Shown here: in pieces, positions 8,102-17,387 of the stretch
Layout of the letters: every line of letters begins with the position of its first letter
Numbering within the stretch: position 1 is the first letter of the stretch
DNA from: Arenibacter troitsensis
GTDB taxonomy: Bacteria; Bacteroidota; Bacteroidia; Flavobacteriales; Flavobacteriaceae
DNA: 64,000 nt
Reading direction: 5' to 3'
NCBI RefSeq assembly: GCF_900177645.1
Contig: NZ_FXAO01000006.1
Coordinates: 1-64,000 of the forward strand
Notes under the pieces: generated by a model
Told to the model about the DNA's origin: nothing
Databases searched by the model: none
Seen by the model: only the letters and a program-made list of their open reading frames with translations
Made by a program: the position numbers and the translations under genes

Positions 8102-9961
8102 CTATAAATAGTATTTCTGGGTCTTTTTATTCTCCAGAGAGGTCTTCAATGAATTCTTCACGGCATCTTTCTCGGATACTTCGGCTACGGCCACATCCCA
8201 CCATGCAAATCCGGGCACCGCTTTTTTTCGGTCTACCTCAATATATATTACGGTAGTTTTGTCTATAGTCTTGGCTTTTTCCAAAGCTGCCTTCAATTCC
8301 TTTACATTGGAAGCTTTAATGACATGGGCACCCATGCTTGCAGCATTGGCGGCATAATCTATGGGCAATAATCCTCCATCCAATTGGTCCGTTTCCTCAT
8401 TTCTATATCGATAATATGTTCCAAAGCCCTCGCTTCCAAGGGAACTGGACAAACTTCCTATACTGGAATAGCCATCATTGTTCAAAAGAATAATGGTCAT
8501 TTTCTGCTTTTCCTGGATTGCTGTCACAATCTCTTGGGACATCATAAGATAACTTCCGTCACCAACCATTACATATATCTCGCTATCAGGACGGGCCATT
8601 TTTGCCCCCAGTCCACCGGCAATTTCATATCCCATACAGGAATAACCATACTCCAGATGGAAGCCTTTCGGGTTTCGTGTACGCCATAATTTATGTAGGT
8701 CTCCAGGCAGACTACCTGCAGCACAAAGCACTATATCCTCTGGGTTGGAAAAGGAATTTACGGCTCCTATCACTTCCCCTTGAAATGCAGGAACTTCATT
8801 CTTTTCGGCATATATATCCGATACAAATTGATCCCAGCTCTTATTAAAGTTTTCCACTTTCTTCCGATAGTCGCCATTCACTTCAAAATTGGACAGTTCT
8901 TTGTCCAAGGTTTCCAAAATTGCCCTGGCATCCCCTATCAATGGCAATGCCCCATGTTTAAAGGAATCGAATTCCGTAATGTTTATATTGATAAACCGAA
9001 CATTGGGGTCTTGGAAAGCTGACTTGGAGATGGTAGTAAAATCGCTATATCTGGTACCTATCCCAATGACCAGATCGGCCTCCTTCGCAATTTCTATGGC
9101 CCCAGGGGTTCCTGTTACCCCTGCTGCCCCCAAGTTCTGAGGTTCGTTATAATCCAAAGAGCCTTTTCCTGCGAAACTTTCGGCAACGGGGATTCCCGTT
9201 CTATTGACCAGTTTTTTTAATATTGCGGTTGCATCGCTATAGATAGTTCCACCTCCCGAAATGATCATTGGTCTTTTGCTTTCCCTTATTTGTTGGATTG
9301 CCCTGGACAAAAGGGTTTTATCGGGCATAGTCCTACCCACATGCCAAACGCGTTTCTGGAACATTTCCACAGGAAAATCGTAGGCTTCCGCCTGAACATC
9401 CTGCGGGATGGATAAGGTAACCGCCCCTGTTTCGGCCTGGGAAGTCAATACTCGCATTACCTCTGGCAAGGAGGTAATCAATTGTTCCGGCCTATTGATC
9501 CTGTCCCAGTATTTGGATACGGGCTTAAAGCAATCATTTACCGATATATCTTGTGTTACATTAGACTCCAACTGCTGCAATACCGGAGCTACCTGTCTGG
9601 TGGCAAATATATCCCCTGGAATCAAAAGAACTGGAATCCTATTTATAGTGGCCGCTGCAGCACCGGTAATCATATTGGTTGCACCGGGGCCTATTGAAGA
9701 GGTACAAACAAATGTCTGCAACCTATTCTTTACCCGGGCAAAAGCGGCAGCCGTATGTACCATGCCCTGTTCGTTCCTGGCCACATAATATGGAAAATCC
9801 AAGTTTTGATGCAATGCCTGTCCTATTCCTGCTACGTTCCCGTGGCCTAAAATACCCAAGCAACCAGCAAAAAATTTGTTCTGAACGCCATCGCGTTCCA
9901 CATACTGGTTCTTCAGATAGGCAATTGTGGCTTGGGCCACTGTAAGTCTTTTTGTTTTCAT
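8102..9961 (-). CDS. iolD: 3D-(3,5/4)-trihydroxycyclohexane-1,2-dione hydrolase, ThDP-dependent
   Basis: Opens the inositol ring to give 5-deoxy-D-glucuronate. 619 residues, with the three-domain ThDP enzyme fold. Visible: the pyrimidine-domain entry GILGHGNVAGIGQAL and NEQGMVHTAAAFAR, the central domain RPMIISGGGTIYSDA, and the diphosphate/Mg motif VGDGSYLMMSQEI ending in LLNNDGYSSIG. Neighbours iolC (upstream) and a symporter (downstream, 19 bp) fit the pathway. Other ThDP enzymes such as acetolactate synthase lack the GHGNVAGIG motif. Confidence 0.94.
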   Translation of the reverse strand: MKTKRLTVAQATIAYLKNQYVERDGVQNKFFAGCLGILGHGNVAGIGQALHQNLDFPYYVARNEQGMVHTAAAFARVKNRLQTFVCTSSIGPGATNMITGAAAATINRIPVLLIPGDIFATRQVAPVLQQLESNVTQDISVNDCFKPVSKYWDRINRPEQLITSLPEVMRVLTSQAETGAVTLSIPQDVQAEAYDFPVEMFQKRVWHVGRTMPDKTLLSRAIQQIRESKRPMIISGGGTIYSDATAILKKLVNRTGIPVAESFAGKGSLDYNEPQNLGAAGVTGTPGAIEIAKEADLVIGIGTRYSDFTTISKSAFQDPNVRFININITEFDSFKHGALPLIGDARAILETLDKELSNFEVNGDYRKKVENFNKSWDQFVSDIYAEKNEVPAFQGEVIGAVNSFSNPEDIVLCAAGSLPGDLHKLWRTRNPKGFHLEYGYSCMGYEIAGGLGAKMARPDSEIYVMVGDGSYLMMSQEIVTAIQEKQKMTIILLNNDGYSSIGSLSSSLGSEGFGTYYRYRNEETDQLDGGLLPIDYAANAASMGAHVIKASNVKELKAALEKAKTIDKTTVIYIEVDRKKAVPGFAWWDVAVAEVSEKDAVKNSLKTSLENKKTQKYYL

Positions 9962-10076
9962 CCGTTCTTCTTTATTTGTTTTAATAGGTCAGATGGAATG
10001 CCCTGAGAACATATCGCCCCGATTGCTATCGGGAGGCTTGATAAAGCCTTTAATGGGCATTTCATCGCTTATAAAA

Positions 10077-11090
10077 TTAAAATCCGCCCTTTTGATTTAT
10101 AAAGTCCATGGATTCTTCCAAAGTAGGCATAAAATTGGCACAACCTTTTTTGGTCACTACCTGGGCACCGCTGGCATTGCCCATTCTACAAGCCTTTTTT
10201 AAATCCCAGCCTTGAAGGACTCCGTATAAAAACCCGCTGGCGAAGGCGTCTCCCGCGCCAAGTACATTTAAAACCTCAACCGGAAATCCCGGAACGTCCT
10301 CCCTAGTACCATCCTTTTGGTAAATACTAGCCCCCTTCTCCCCACGTTTCACGATCAGGGTCTCTATGCCTGAGGAAAGCAACTGTGCAATGGATTCATC
10401 AATATCGCCCTTTATTTCGGGTGCCGAAATTTGTTGTTCCTTAATGGTCACTTGGGAGGAATCGATAAGCGTAGCGGCAAGAATCTCCTCTTCGGTACCA
10501 ATGGCCATCTTTACCCGAGGAAGAATGGCCCTTACGGTTAATCCAAAAGCCCTATAATCGTGCCATTGATCTGCTCTAAAATCGAGATCCAGTACCACGT
10601 CCACATCATTTCTATTGGCTATTTCGGTGGCATAAAATGTGGCACTTCTAGTAGGTTCTATATTTAATGCAGTACCATTGATCAACAATATTTTGTAGTC
10701 CGGAACATTGGCTTTATCCACATCATCAATATCCACCTGACTATCTGCCGCATTATCCCTGTAATACACTAAAGGAAATTTATCCGGAGGCTCTATTCCC
10801 AAGACCACTGCACTACTCCTAGTGCCATTTTTTACTGGGATAGAATGGGTATTTACCCCTTCCTTGTTCAAGAAGTTCAGGATAAACTCTCCCACTTTAT
10901 CATTGCCCACTGCGGTCAGTAAACTGGCATTGACTCCCAGTCTGGCACAGCCCACGGCTATGTTAAGTGGTGAACCGCCTACAAAGGCATCAAAGCCCTT
11001 AATATCATTGAATGGGGCTCCAATATCCTGGGAATAAAGATCTATACTAGACCTTCCAAACGTGATTACATCAAACTTTTTATTGCTCAT
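10077..11090 (-). CDS. iolC: 5-dehydro-2-deoxy-D-gluconate kinase (PfkB family)
   Basis: Phosphorylates 5-dehydro-2-deoxygluconate before aldol cleavage. 337 residues from the ATG at 11090; the longer frame begins at a TTG two codons earlier. PfkB signatures: ITFGRSSIDLY at the start, GGSPLNIAVGCARLG (about 38-52), and the catalytic-base motif VLGAGDAFASGFLYG near the C-terminus. The gene starts 6 bp after the iolB stop. 115 bp separate it from iolD, the largest gap in the operon, and I see no terminator in it. Confidence 0.93.
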   Translation of the reverse strand: MSNKKFDVITFGRSSIDLYSQDIGAPFNDIKGFDAFVGGSPLNIAVGCARLGVNASLLTAVGNDKVGEFILNFLNKEGVNTHSIPVKNGTRSSAVVLGIEPPDKFPLVYYRDNAADSQVDIDDVDKANVPDYKILLINGTALNIEPTRSATFYATEIANRNDVDVVLDLDFRADQWHDYRAFGLTVRAILPRVKMAIGTEEEILAATLIDSSQVTIKEQQISAPEIKGDIDESIAQLLSSGIETLIVKRGEKGASIYQKDGTREDVPGFPVEVLNVLGAGDAFASGFLYGVLQGWDLKKACRMGNASGAQVVTKKGCANFMPTLEESMDFINQKGGF

Positions 11091-11096
11091 TTCCAA

Positions 11097-11972
11097 TTAT
11101 TGTTTATTCATTTCCGCTGTTACCAAGGGCAATCTTTTGTCTTTTGAGGTCCAGGAATCATAAATCCATTCATGATCCGGGTCTGTGGTATTGGCCAAGC
11201 ATTGGTCTGTACCGGCCAAAAAATTAAGATAGTAGCAATGAAATCCGTGTTCTGCCACCACTGGATGAAAACCCTTGGGTATCAACACCACATCATTATG
11301 TCTAGGCCTTACAATTTCATCCAAGGACCTATCCTTAGTATAGACCTGCTGAATGGCATATGCCTCCGGTTTTTGAAACTTATAGAAATACGTTTCCTCT
11401 TGGATAGGCTCCAAAACGGTTCCTACAGCGTCTACTTTACGTTCATCGTGCTTGTGGGCCGGAAAGGAACTCCAATTGCCCGAAGGGGTATATACCTCCC
11501 GAACAACTATTTTACTACAACCAAAACCTGGAGGCACCAGATCATTGAATTGCCTAGTGGCATTGTCACCTCCAAAAATAACTACCGGGGTATCTTCCGG
11601 GGTTACGAATTTTGCAGGAAAATCTTCTTCTACCTTGCACCAACCATAGCCTATATCCAAGGAATCACTCAATGATGTCAATGTAAATTTGCTATTCCGT
11701 GGAAGGTACAATGTATGGGCCACTCCACTAAAGACATCCTTTCTTCCATTTTTGGTTTCCCAATTGCCGTGATTGCTTTCCACTTTAAAGTTACCGCTCA
11801 AAAGGACGATTACCAATTCGTTATCCTTGGTTTCATGCTCCCAGATTTCACCTTTGGACATTAGCCTGGCCTCAAAATTGAGGTATTCCCAGTTGGCAGA
11901 TTTGGTTGTAATCTGATGGTATATTCCTGTTTTGGATTTTGGTTTTATTTGTAAATGTGATGTATGCTCCAT
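11097..11972 (-). CDS. iolB: 5-deoxy-glucuronate isomerase
   Basis: Isomerises 5-deoxy-D-glucuronate to 5-dehydro-2-deoxy-D-gluconate. 291 residues with the two cupin-like halves of the KduI/IolB family. Visible: ELVIVLLSGNF, FSGVAHTLYLPRNS, and the metal-site region SSFPAHKHDERK followed by RPRHNDVVLIPKGFHPVVAEHGFHCYYLN. Located between iolJ (11 bp upstream) and iolC (6 bp downstream), in a tight operon. Confidence 0.94.
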   Translation of the reverse strand: MEHTSHLQIKPKSKTGIYHQITTKSANWEYLNFEARLMSKGEIWEHETKDNELVIVLLSGNFKVESNHGNWETKNGRKDVFSGVAHTLYLPRNSKFTLTSLSDSLDIGYGWCKVEEDFPAKFVTPEDTPVVIFGGDNATRQFNDLVPPGFGCSKIVVREVYTPSGNWSSFPAHKHDERKVDAVGTVLEPIQEETYFYKFQKPEAYAIQQVYTKDRSLDEIVRPRHNDVVLIPKGFHPVVAEHGFHCYYLNFLAGTDQCLANTTDPDHEWIYDSWTSKDKRLPLVTAEMNKQ

Positions 11973-11983
11973 AATATTTTAAC

Positions 11984-12925
11984 TTAAACGTTCATGTCGA
12001 TTGCTTTGTTTGTGGCACCCAGGAGCTCAAACTTTTCCAGCATAAATTTTTCGTATTCCCTCATATAGGTTTTCCCTGGTATTACCGGATCAAAAAGTTC
12101 AGGGGTATCCCTAAAAAATTCACGGTGCACCCGAGTCCATAGCAGCCTAGTATCCGTAGCGATATTGATCTTGCACACCCCATACGCTATGGATTTCACA
12201 ATCTCTTCCGGGGAAACCCCTGAGGCCCCCTCCATCAATTGGCCCCTCGCCTTGTTGATCCGTTCAATTTCTTCCTTATTAACGGCAGAGCCACCATGTA
12301 ACACTATAGGGAATTCTGGCAGTCTACGTTGGATCTCCTCCAATATGGCAAACTGAATACCATCTCCACCCGAAAATTTGTAAGCTCCATGGCTGGTACC
12401 TACCGCGACTGCCAAGCTATCGCACCCGGTCAATTCCACAAACTCCTGTACCTCCGAGGGCTGGGTGTATCTGGCATGTTTTTCGTCTATGGACAAATCA
12501 TCTTCCACCCCACTCAACACTCCGAGTTCGGCCTCTACAAAAATGTTTTTTTTATGAGCCTCCACCACTACGGCCTTAGTTCTTTTTACATTATCCTTAA
12601 AACTGTCGTGGGAGGCATCGATCATAACAGATTTATAATCGTTGGATCGTATGGCATCAAAAGCATGTGCCTCTATCCCATGATCCATATGAACGGCATA
12701 CATCGCCTTGGGAAATATTTTCGCAGCTGCATTAATCATAGCTATGAGCATTTCCGGACCGGCATAATTCCGTGCCGCCGGTGTTATTTGTACTATAAAA
12801 GGTGCCTTGGCCTTTTCCCCTGAGCTAAAAAGTCCGAGGACCTGCTCCATGGTAAAAACATTGACAGCTGGAATGGCATACCTACCATAACAGTTCTTAA
12901 AAAATATCTCCGGTGATAAGTGCAT
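11984..12925 (-). CDS. iolJ: Class II aldolase, 6-phospho-5-dehydro-2-deoxy-D-gluconate aldolase
   Basis: Splits the phosphorylated inositol intermediate into dihydroxyacetone phosphate and malonate semialdehyde. 313 residues, zinc-dependent class II fructose-bisphosphate aldolase fold. Visible zinc and catalytic motifs: YAVHMDHGIEAH, EAELGVLSGVEDD, AVAVGTSHGAYKF, VLHGGSAV and CKINIATDTRLLW. It is the first gene of the iol operon, so IolJ is favoured over the glycolytic FbaA by context; sequence alone cannot separate them. The LacI-type palindrome at 13018-13033 lies 93 bp upstream of its ATG. Confidence 0.87.
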   Translation of the reverse strand: MHLSPEIFFKNCYGRYAIPAVNVFTMEQVLGLFSSGEKAKAPFIVQITPAARNYAGPEMLIAMINAAAKIFPKAMYAVHMDHGIEAHAFDAIRSNDYKSVMIDASHDSFKDNVKRTKAVVVEAHKKNIFVEAELGVLSGVEDDLSIDEKHARYTQPSEVQEFVELTGCDSLAVAVGTSHGAYKFSGGDGIQFAILEEIQRRLPEFPIVLHGGSAVNKEEIERINKARGQLMEGASGVSPEEIVKSIAYGVCKINIATDTRLLWTRVHREFFRDTPELFDPVIPGKTYMREYEKFMLEKFELLGATNKAIDMNV

Positions 12926-13017
12926 AAAAATTCAAATATTAAAAGCGCCAAAGAATCAAACTACTATAAATAAACAATAAAAATTGCCCTTTGGAAAACA
13001 ATTAATGCTAAAAAAAC

Positions 13018-13033
13018 ATGCAAAGGTTTGCAT
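13018..13033. promoter_or_regulatory. LacI-type operator upstream of the iol operon
   Basis: ATGCAAAGGTTTGCAT has 7-bp perfect arms and a GG centre, and resembles LacI-family operators (TGCAAA..TTTGCA). It lies 93 bp upstream of iolJ. The same 16 bp occur at 30056-30071 in front of susC. The LacI gene at 23927-24946 is the obvious candidate to bind both. Confidence 0.72.
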
Positions 13034-13177
13034 TATGTGCAAAATTCCCTTATCAATTGATTTTGGAATACATTAAGAGGTCTCATATTTTTACCGAGCA
13101 ATTACGGATAGAAAAACCTTATTGCCCAACTAATGTATATTGCCCTTTAGTACAACAACATATAAACCAACTTTTAC

Positions 13178-14818
13178 CTACTCCTTTAACAACTCCCCGA
13201 TAGGCATACCAGTACAGGCATTCGGAAATTTTATGCCCAACAACATAGATATGGTAGGAGCTATATCCGTAATACTATATTTTTGAGTAGAGACACCTTT
13301 GGGAATATTATTGCCAAACCATAACAAGGGCACATGGGTATCGTAGCTAAACCCTGATCCATGTTCGGTACCATACTTTCTATCTTCAGTCCAAGAAGGA
13401 TTAAATAACACCACAATGTCACCGGAGCGTTTTAAATGAAAACCGCGTTGAACCATTCCTTTCTCATCAAATGTATATTCCAACTTTTCTAGATCATTGC
13501 GAAGCAAAACCTGAAAAACACCTTCTACAGAATAAAGCTCCCTTTTACTCTCCTCCAAAACATCATTGTAATTAAGTTGATTGGCCTCTATTTTATCCAT
13601 GTCCAAAAACAATTGCCCATTGGACATGTTTTCCACCAAGCCGTCTATCTTGAACAATGCCCCCAGCCTTGCATTTACTTTGGTTACTATGTTTTTGGTA
13701 CTGTAATAACCGGCAGGGACTTTATTATTAATAAGATATTGTGGCACATCTGAGGCAGCATGATCTGCCGTTAAAAAGAAAGTGTAGTTTCCTTTACCCA
13801 TATGGGCATCCAATTTATGTAACAAGGACGCTATATCTTGATCCAATCTTAAATAGGTATCCTCTATTTCAATGGAATTGGGACCAAATGCATGTCCAAC
13901 TTTATCCGTACTCGAAAAACTAATTGCCAGAAAATCGGTTTCATCACCTTTTCCTAATTTTTCATGTTCAAGCGCGGCATGAGCCAGCATTGCCACTATT
14001 GTATTTCCAAATGGTGTTTCTTGAAAAAGGTTAAATTGATCTTCATCCGACAGTTTTCTGAACTCATAAGGGAAGGCGGCATTATTTTTATGGTGAAAGA
14101 CTTTTTCATAGGCTTGCTCATCACTCGTGCTCTCCGTGTAGCTGCCAATAGGTAGCAAAGTATGCCAACCACTTTTCAACAACGATTTCACATGCCTTTG
14201 TTTATTGAATTTTTCAACCCATGCAGGAAGTTCTTGCTTGTAATACGTACTAGTTATAAAGTTTCCAGTTTCTGCATCGTACCAATATGACCCATCGGAC
14301 ATATGTCCGCCTGGTAAAATGGCACCCCTATCCTTTAAGGAAATGCTTATCACCTTAGATTTGCCATCATTTGACAACTGCAATTCATCGGTAATTGTCG
14401 TCGATAACATTTTGCGAGGAGAACGTTGTCCATTAGAGCCCTCTCCCCCTATTGTTTGTGTACTAAGATCGTCTACATTATTAATTTCCTGCTTTATTGT
14501 CCTGTCATACCATTCATTGGCTATGATACCATGGTACTTTGGGGTAGTACCCGTATACACCGATGCATGCCCAGGAGCTGTTTTGGTGGGAATGTAATTG
14601 TAATGTGTATTTCTACATACAAATCCATCATTCATTAAGCGCTTAAAGCCATCATCGGAAAATTTATCTTGAAATCTGTACAGATACTCCGCTCTCATTT
14701 GATCCACAATAACGCCAACAATAAGCTTTGTTTTTGCTTGGGGTTGTTGCGAAAAACTGTATACTGAAATGAGGCAGGATAAAATTGTAAATATTAGGTG
14801 TTTAGTAATACCACGCAT
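13178..14818 (-). CDS. pafA: PafA-type alkaline phosphatase (phosphate-irrepressible class)
   Basis: Secreted or periplasmic phosphomonoesterase. 546 residues with a signal peptide (LIFTILSCLISVYSFSQQ). The catalytic set of the Elizabethkingia PafA enzyme is visible at nearly identical numbering: metal-ligand Asp39 (VIVDQMR), nucleophile Thr80 (TKTAPGHAS), Asn101 (IANEWYDR), and Lys162/Arg164 (LKDRGAILPGG). Further metal ligands are in STDKVGHAFGP, TADHAASD and THVPLLWFG. The Lys/Arg pair marks monoesterase rather than diesterase activity. It is the last gene of the phytase transcript, 36 bp after the phytase, so it probably removes phosphates left on lower inositol phosphates. Confidence 0.9.
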   Translation of the reverse strand: MRGITKHLIFTILSCLISVYSFSQQPQAKTKLIVGVIVDQMRAEYLYRFQDKFSDDGFKRLMNDGFVCRNTHYNYIPTKTAPGHASVYTGTTPKYHGIIANEWYDRTIKQEINNVDDLSTQTIGGEGSNGQRSPRKMLSTTITDELQLSNDGKSKVISISLKDRGAILPGGHMSDGSYWYDAETGNFITSTYYKQELPAWVEKFNKQRHVKSLLKSGWHTLLPIGSYTESTSDEQAYEKVFHHKNNAAFPYEFRKLSDEDQFNLFQETPFGNTIVAMLAHAALEHEKLGKGDETDFLAISFSSTDKVGHAFGPNSIEIEDTYLRLDQDIASLLHKLDAHMGKGNYTFFLTADHAASDVPQYLINNKVPAGYYSTKNIVTKVNARLGALFKIDGLVENMSNGQLFLDMDKIEANQLNYNDVLEESKRELYSVEGVFQVLLRNDLEKLEYTFDEKGMVQRGFHLKRSGDIVVLFNPSWTEDRKYGTEHGSGFSYDTHVPLLWFGNNIPKGVSTQKYSITDIAPTISMLLGIKFPNACTGMPIGELLKE

Positions 14819-14854
14819 GATTCAATGAAGTTTAACAGTATTTATATCAATTGA

Positions 14855-16906
14855 TTATTTTAAATCGTCCCCTACTATATCACGCCAATCGTATATATGA
14901 AAAGTTTTATCCGTAGACATTCCTACAAACATGCCCTTTGGAAATTCATCGCCCAAACCTACAGAGGTAACATCGGAACCATCACTTTCCAGGGTCATCA
15001 ACTCTACCGATTTAATAAAATTGTGATTATGTGGATTAGCTTCCGAACCTTCCCTTGAAAAAATATTGAAAGTGTTCCGTTGCTGATCGGATATCAATAT
15101 ATATCCAGTTCCATCAGCATTCTTGTAGATACTTATACCTTCTATGTCCCTGCCAAACTCCTTTGTTCCAAATAAGGCCAATTCTTCATCCCCTTTTGAG
15201 GGGTCCGCGTAGTATTTACGAACCCCAAAAGCCTCGTCCGAACAATACACATAGCCCAATTCATTATCTACGGCAATAGCCTCAATTTCTTTAATACCAC
15301 TATAGTTGCCAAAATCCCTAATTTTAGTTAGCTTCACCTTTCCTTTACCGTCATTATCTATTCGGTACTGACATAGGTACCCCTTAGACGGTCCATCTTT
15401 GGGACCAACTATTGCATATACCAATCCGTCTTTGGGATTTTTAAACAAGGCAACTCCCATAGGGTCTTTCTTATCCCTGTCCTCAAAAACAGCCAAACCA
15501 CCACCATCAATAGGCTTCATATCGGGCACACTAAAAACCCTTAATTGATTTTTACTTCTTTCCGTAGTTACAGCAATATCTATGGGCTTTCCATTTAGGA
15601 TGTAGCCATATGCAATATCTACATTATTTGGCCTTTGAAGATTGGGAATAACTTTATCTTTTATGATTTTTCCTTGCAAATCAAAAACGTATAAACCTCC
15701 GCCATCTTCTTTGTCCGTACCAATTATTAAACTTTGGGCGGGATCATTTTTATTTACCCAGATAGCCGGGTCATCCGTATCAAAAACTACTTTTTCCGTT
15801 ATATACTTAGGTTGTATGGCATTTTTGGTATGTTGAGGCAGACCATCCGGGGCAATCATTAAATCGTCACCGGCAATATCTTCCCAAGCGTAAAGTTGAA
15901 AGGTCCTGTCATCTGACATAGCCACAAACATTCCCTTTGGAAACAAATCGCCCAAGGATGCATTGGTAACTTCGGAGCCATCACTCTCCATTGTTGAAAC
16001 ATCTATAGATTTTACCAATAAATGTTGGTGAGGATTATCTGCACTTCCTTCCCTGGAGAATATTTGAAATTTATTGGCCTGTTGATCGGAAACAATTATA
16101 TAACCGGTACCAATATCCGTTGTGTAAATACTTATCCCCTCATGGTCTCCAGCAAAACCTTCTGTGGCAAAAATTGCCAACTCCTCATCTCCCTTCCCAA
16201 CATCAGCGAAATATTTACGTACCCCTACACCTTCATCGGAATAATACACATAACCCAGTTCATCATCCACTACTATAGCTTCAATTTCCTTTTTCCCACT
16301 ATATTTTCCAAAAGCCCGTACTTTTTCGGCAATGATATTTCCGTTCTCATCCCCTTTTAATTCATATTGCCAAATATACCCATCCAGCGGTCCAGATTTT
16401 CTTCCTACAAAGGCGTAGACCTTGTCTTCCGTATTTTTATATAGTGAAATCCCCATAGGGTCCCTTTGATCTTCACCTTCAAAAACCTCAATGCCCCCAT
16501 TGTCCAAAGGTGTCATTTCTGGAAGCCTAAATATTCTTATTTTATTGGTAAGCCGTTCCGTAACCACCGCAATGGAAAATTCTTCCTCCCCCAGTTCAAA
16601 CTCTTCTATATCCACATTGTTGGGACGTTTTAACCCCCTAACCGTTTTATCTTCAATGATATTGCCTTTTAAGTCGTAAACATACAAGGCACCGTCCTCG
16701 TTTTTATCCGTTCCCAGAATTAAGCTTTGGGAAGGTTCTTCCTCATTTATCCATATGGCTGCATCGTCAGTATCATGTTTTGTGACCTGTGTTGTTATTT
16801 TTGGTTTTATGGCGTTCTCTGCAATCTTTGGTTTTGACTCGCAAGCACTAATTAAAACTGCACCTATTAAACCTAAGAGACCAACTGTTGGGTGTGTAAA
16901 CTTCAT
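14855..16906 (-). CDS. Tandem-domain beta-propeller phytase, lipoprotein
   Basis: Hydrolyses phytate (inositol hexakisphosphate) stepwise, using calcium. 683 residues, about twice the single-domain length, made of two complete beta-propeller phytase domains (about 36-350 and 362-683) behind a lipoprotein signal ending LISAC. Both copies carry the family blocks: DTDDAAIW / DTDDPAIW, LKRPNNVDI / LQRPNNVDI, RDPMGISLY / KDPMGVALF, EIEAIVVDDELGYVYYSDE / EIEAIAVDNELGYVYCSDE, GVRKYFAD / GVRKYYAD, and SDQQANKF / SDQQRNTF. The usual Arg after NNVDI is not conserved in either copy, and domain 1 has Ala in place of Pro in the first block. Translation is probably coupled to the PepSY gene, only 4 bp upstream. 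Confidence 0.93.
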   Translation of the reverse strand: MKFTHPTVGLLGLIGAVLISACESKPKIAENAIKPKITTQVTKHDTDDAAIWINEEEPSQSLILGTDKNEDGALYVYDLKGNIIEDKTVRGLKRPNNVDIEEFELGEEEFSIAVVTERLTNKIRIFRLPEMTPLDNGGIEVFEGEDQRDPMGISLYKNTEDKVYAFVGRKSGPLDGYIWQYELKGDENGNIIAEKVRAFGKYSGKKEIEAIVVDDELGYVYYSDEGVGVRKYFADVGKGDEELAIFATEGFAGDHEGISIYTTDIGTGYIIVSDQQANKFQIFSREGSADNPHQHLLVKSIDVSTMESDGSEVTNASLGDLFPKGMFVAMSDDRTFQLYAWEDIAGDDLMIAPDGLPQHTKNAIQPKYITEKVVFDTDDPAIWVNKNDPAQSLIIGTDKEDGGGLYVFDLQGKIIKDKVIPNLQRPNNVDIAYGYILNGKPIDIAVTTERSKNQLRVFSVPDMKPIDGGGLAVFEDRDKKDPMGVALFKNPKDGLVYAIVGPKDGPSKGYLCQYRIDNDGKGKVKLTKIRDFGNYSGIKEIEAIAVDNELGYVYCSDEAFGVRKYYADPSKGDEELALFGTKEFGRDIEGISIYKNADGTGYILISDQQRNTFNIFSREGSEANPHNHNFIKSVELMTLESDGSDVTSVGLGDEFPKGMFVGMSTDKTFHIYDWRDIVGDDLK

Positions 16907-16910
16907 AATG

Positions 16911-17333
16911 TTATATCTTTTTTCTTAATATTTTTCCTGAATCGTTAAAAAGTATATCGTAAATTTTATCTCCTTTTTTTAGATCTATTTCATAAAATAT
17001 TTGATTATCCGCTGTTTTCACCAACTCTATATCTATTATTGAATAATCACTTAATTTTTCAGCTATCGTTTTTGATATGGCCACTGGAAGTTCGGTTTTA
17101 TCTATTTCCAATTCCGTTTCAAGCCAGTTCCCATCTTTATCAAAATAAGAAGTGTAGTTAAAACCTTCCAGGGTATAATGCAACCTGTATAGTTCTCTTT
17201 TCAAACTCCATTCAATATTGTGGGCAGAAGGCTCAATTTCCAAGAATTTAATTTGCACCTCCCTAGGAACGGTTTCCTTGTTACATGAGCAAACCATAAA
17301 CCCTATAAATACTATTAAAATTAACTGCCTCAT
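16911..17333 (-). CDS. PepSY-like (PF11396-type) lipoprotein
   Basis: 140 residues. A lipoprotein signal (LILIVFIGFMVCSC) is followed by one PepSY-like unit: FLEIEPSAHNIEWSLKRELYRLHYTLEGFNYTSYFDKDGNWLETE, then VAISKTIAEKL and IFYEIDLKKGDKIYDILFNDSGKI. Such proteins are common in Bacteroidetes next to two-component systems; their function is unproven, and signal sensing or inhibition is suggested. It lies between the histidine kinase gene (54 bp upstream) and the phytase (4 bp downstream), so a periplasmic sensor or modulator role for the kinase is plausible but inferred. Confidence 0.8.
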   Translation of the reverse strand: MRQLILIVFIGFMVCSCNKETVPREVQIKFLEIEPSAHNIEWSLKRELYRLHYTLEGFNYTSYFDKDGNWLETELEIDKTELPVAISKTIAEKLSDYSIIDIELVKTADNQIFYEIDLKKGDKIYDILFNDSGKILRKKI

Positions 17334-17346
17334 ATTTTATGTTAGG

Positions 17347-17379
17347 TAAACTTATGGGTTAATTCTGTAGAGAATCTGT
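17347..17379 (-). promoter_or_regulatory. Response-regulator direct repeat plus -7 box ahead of the PepSY-phytase-pafA genes
   Basis: Read on the minus strand: ACAGATT-N4-ACAGAATT (17361-17379), 6 nt, then TAAGTTTA (17347-17354). The repeat period is 11 bp, as for OmpR/PhoB-type regulators. The same arrangement with the same spacings lies before the TonB receptor gene at 23270-23302. The ATG at 17333 follows closely, giving a very short leader. Confidence 0.62.
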
Positions 17380-17387
17380 CTATAAAA

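Noticed and set aside
12926-13177. A TAnnTTTG promoter between the LacI-type palindrome and iolJ
   Set aside because: Only near matches with wrong spacing (TAGTTTG, TAATATTTG) were found, so no promoter is claimed.
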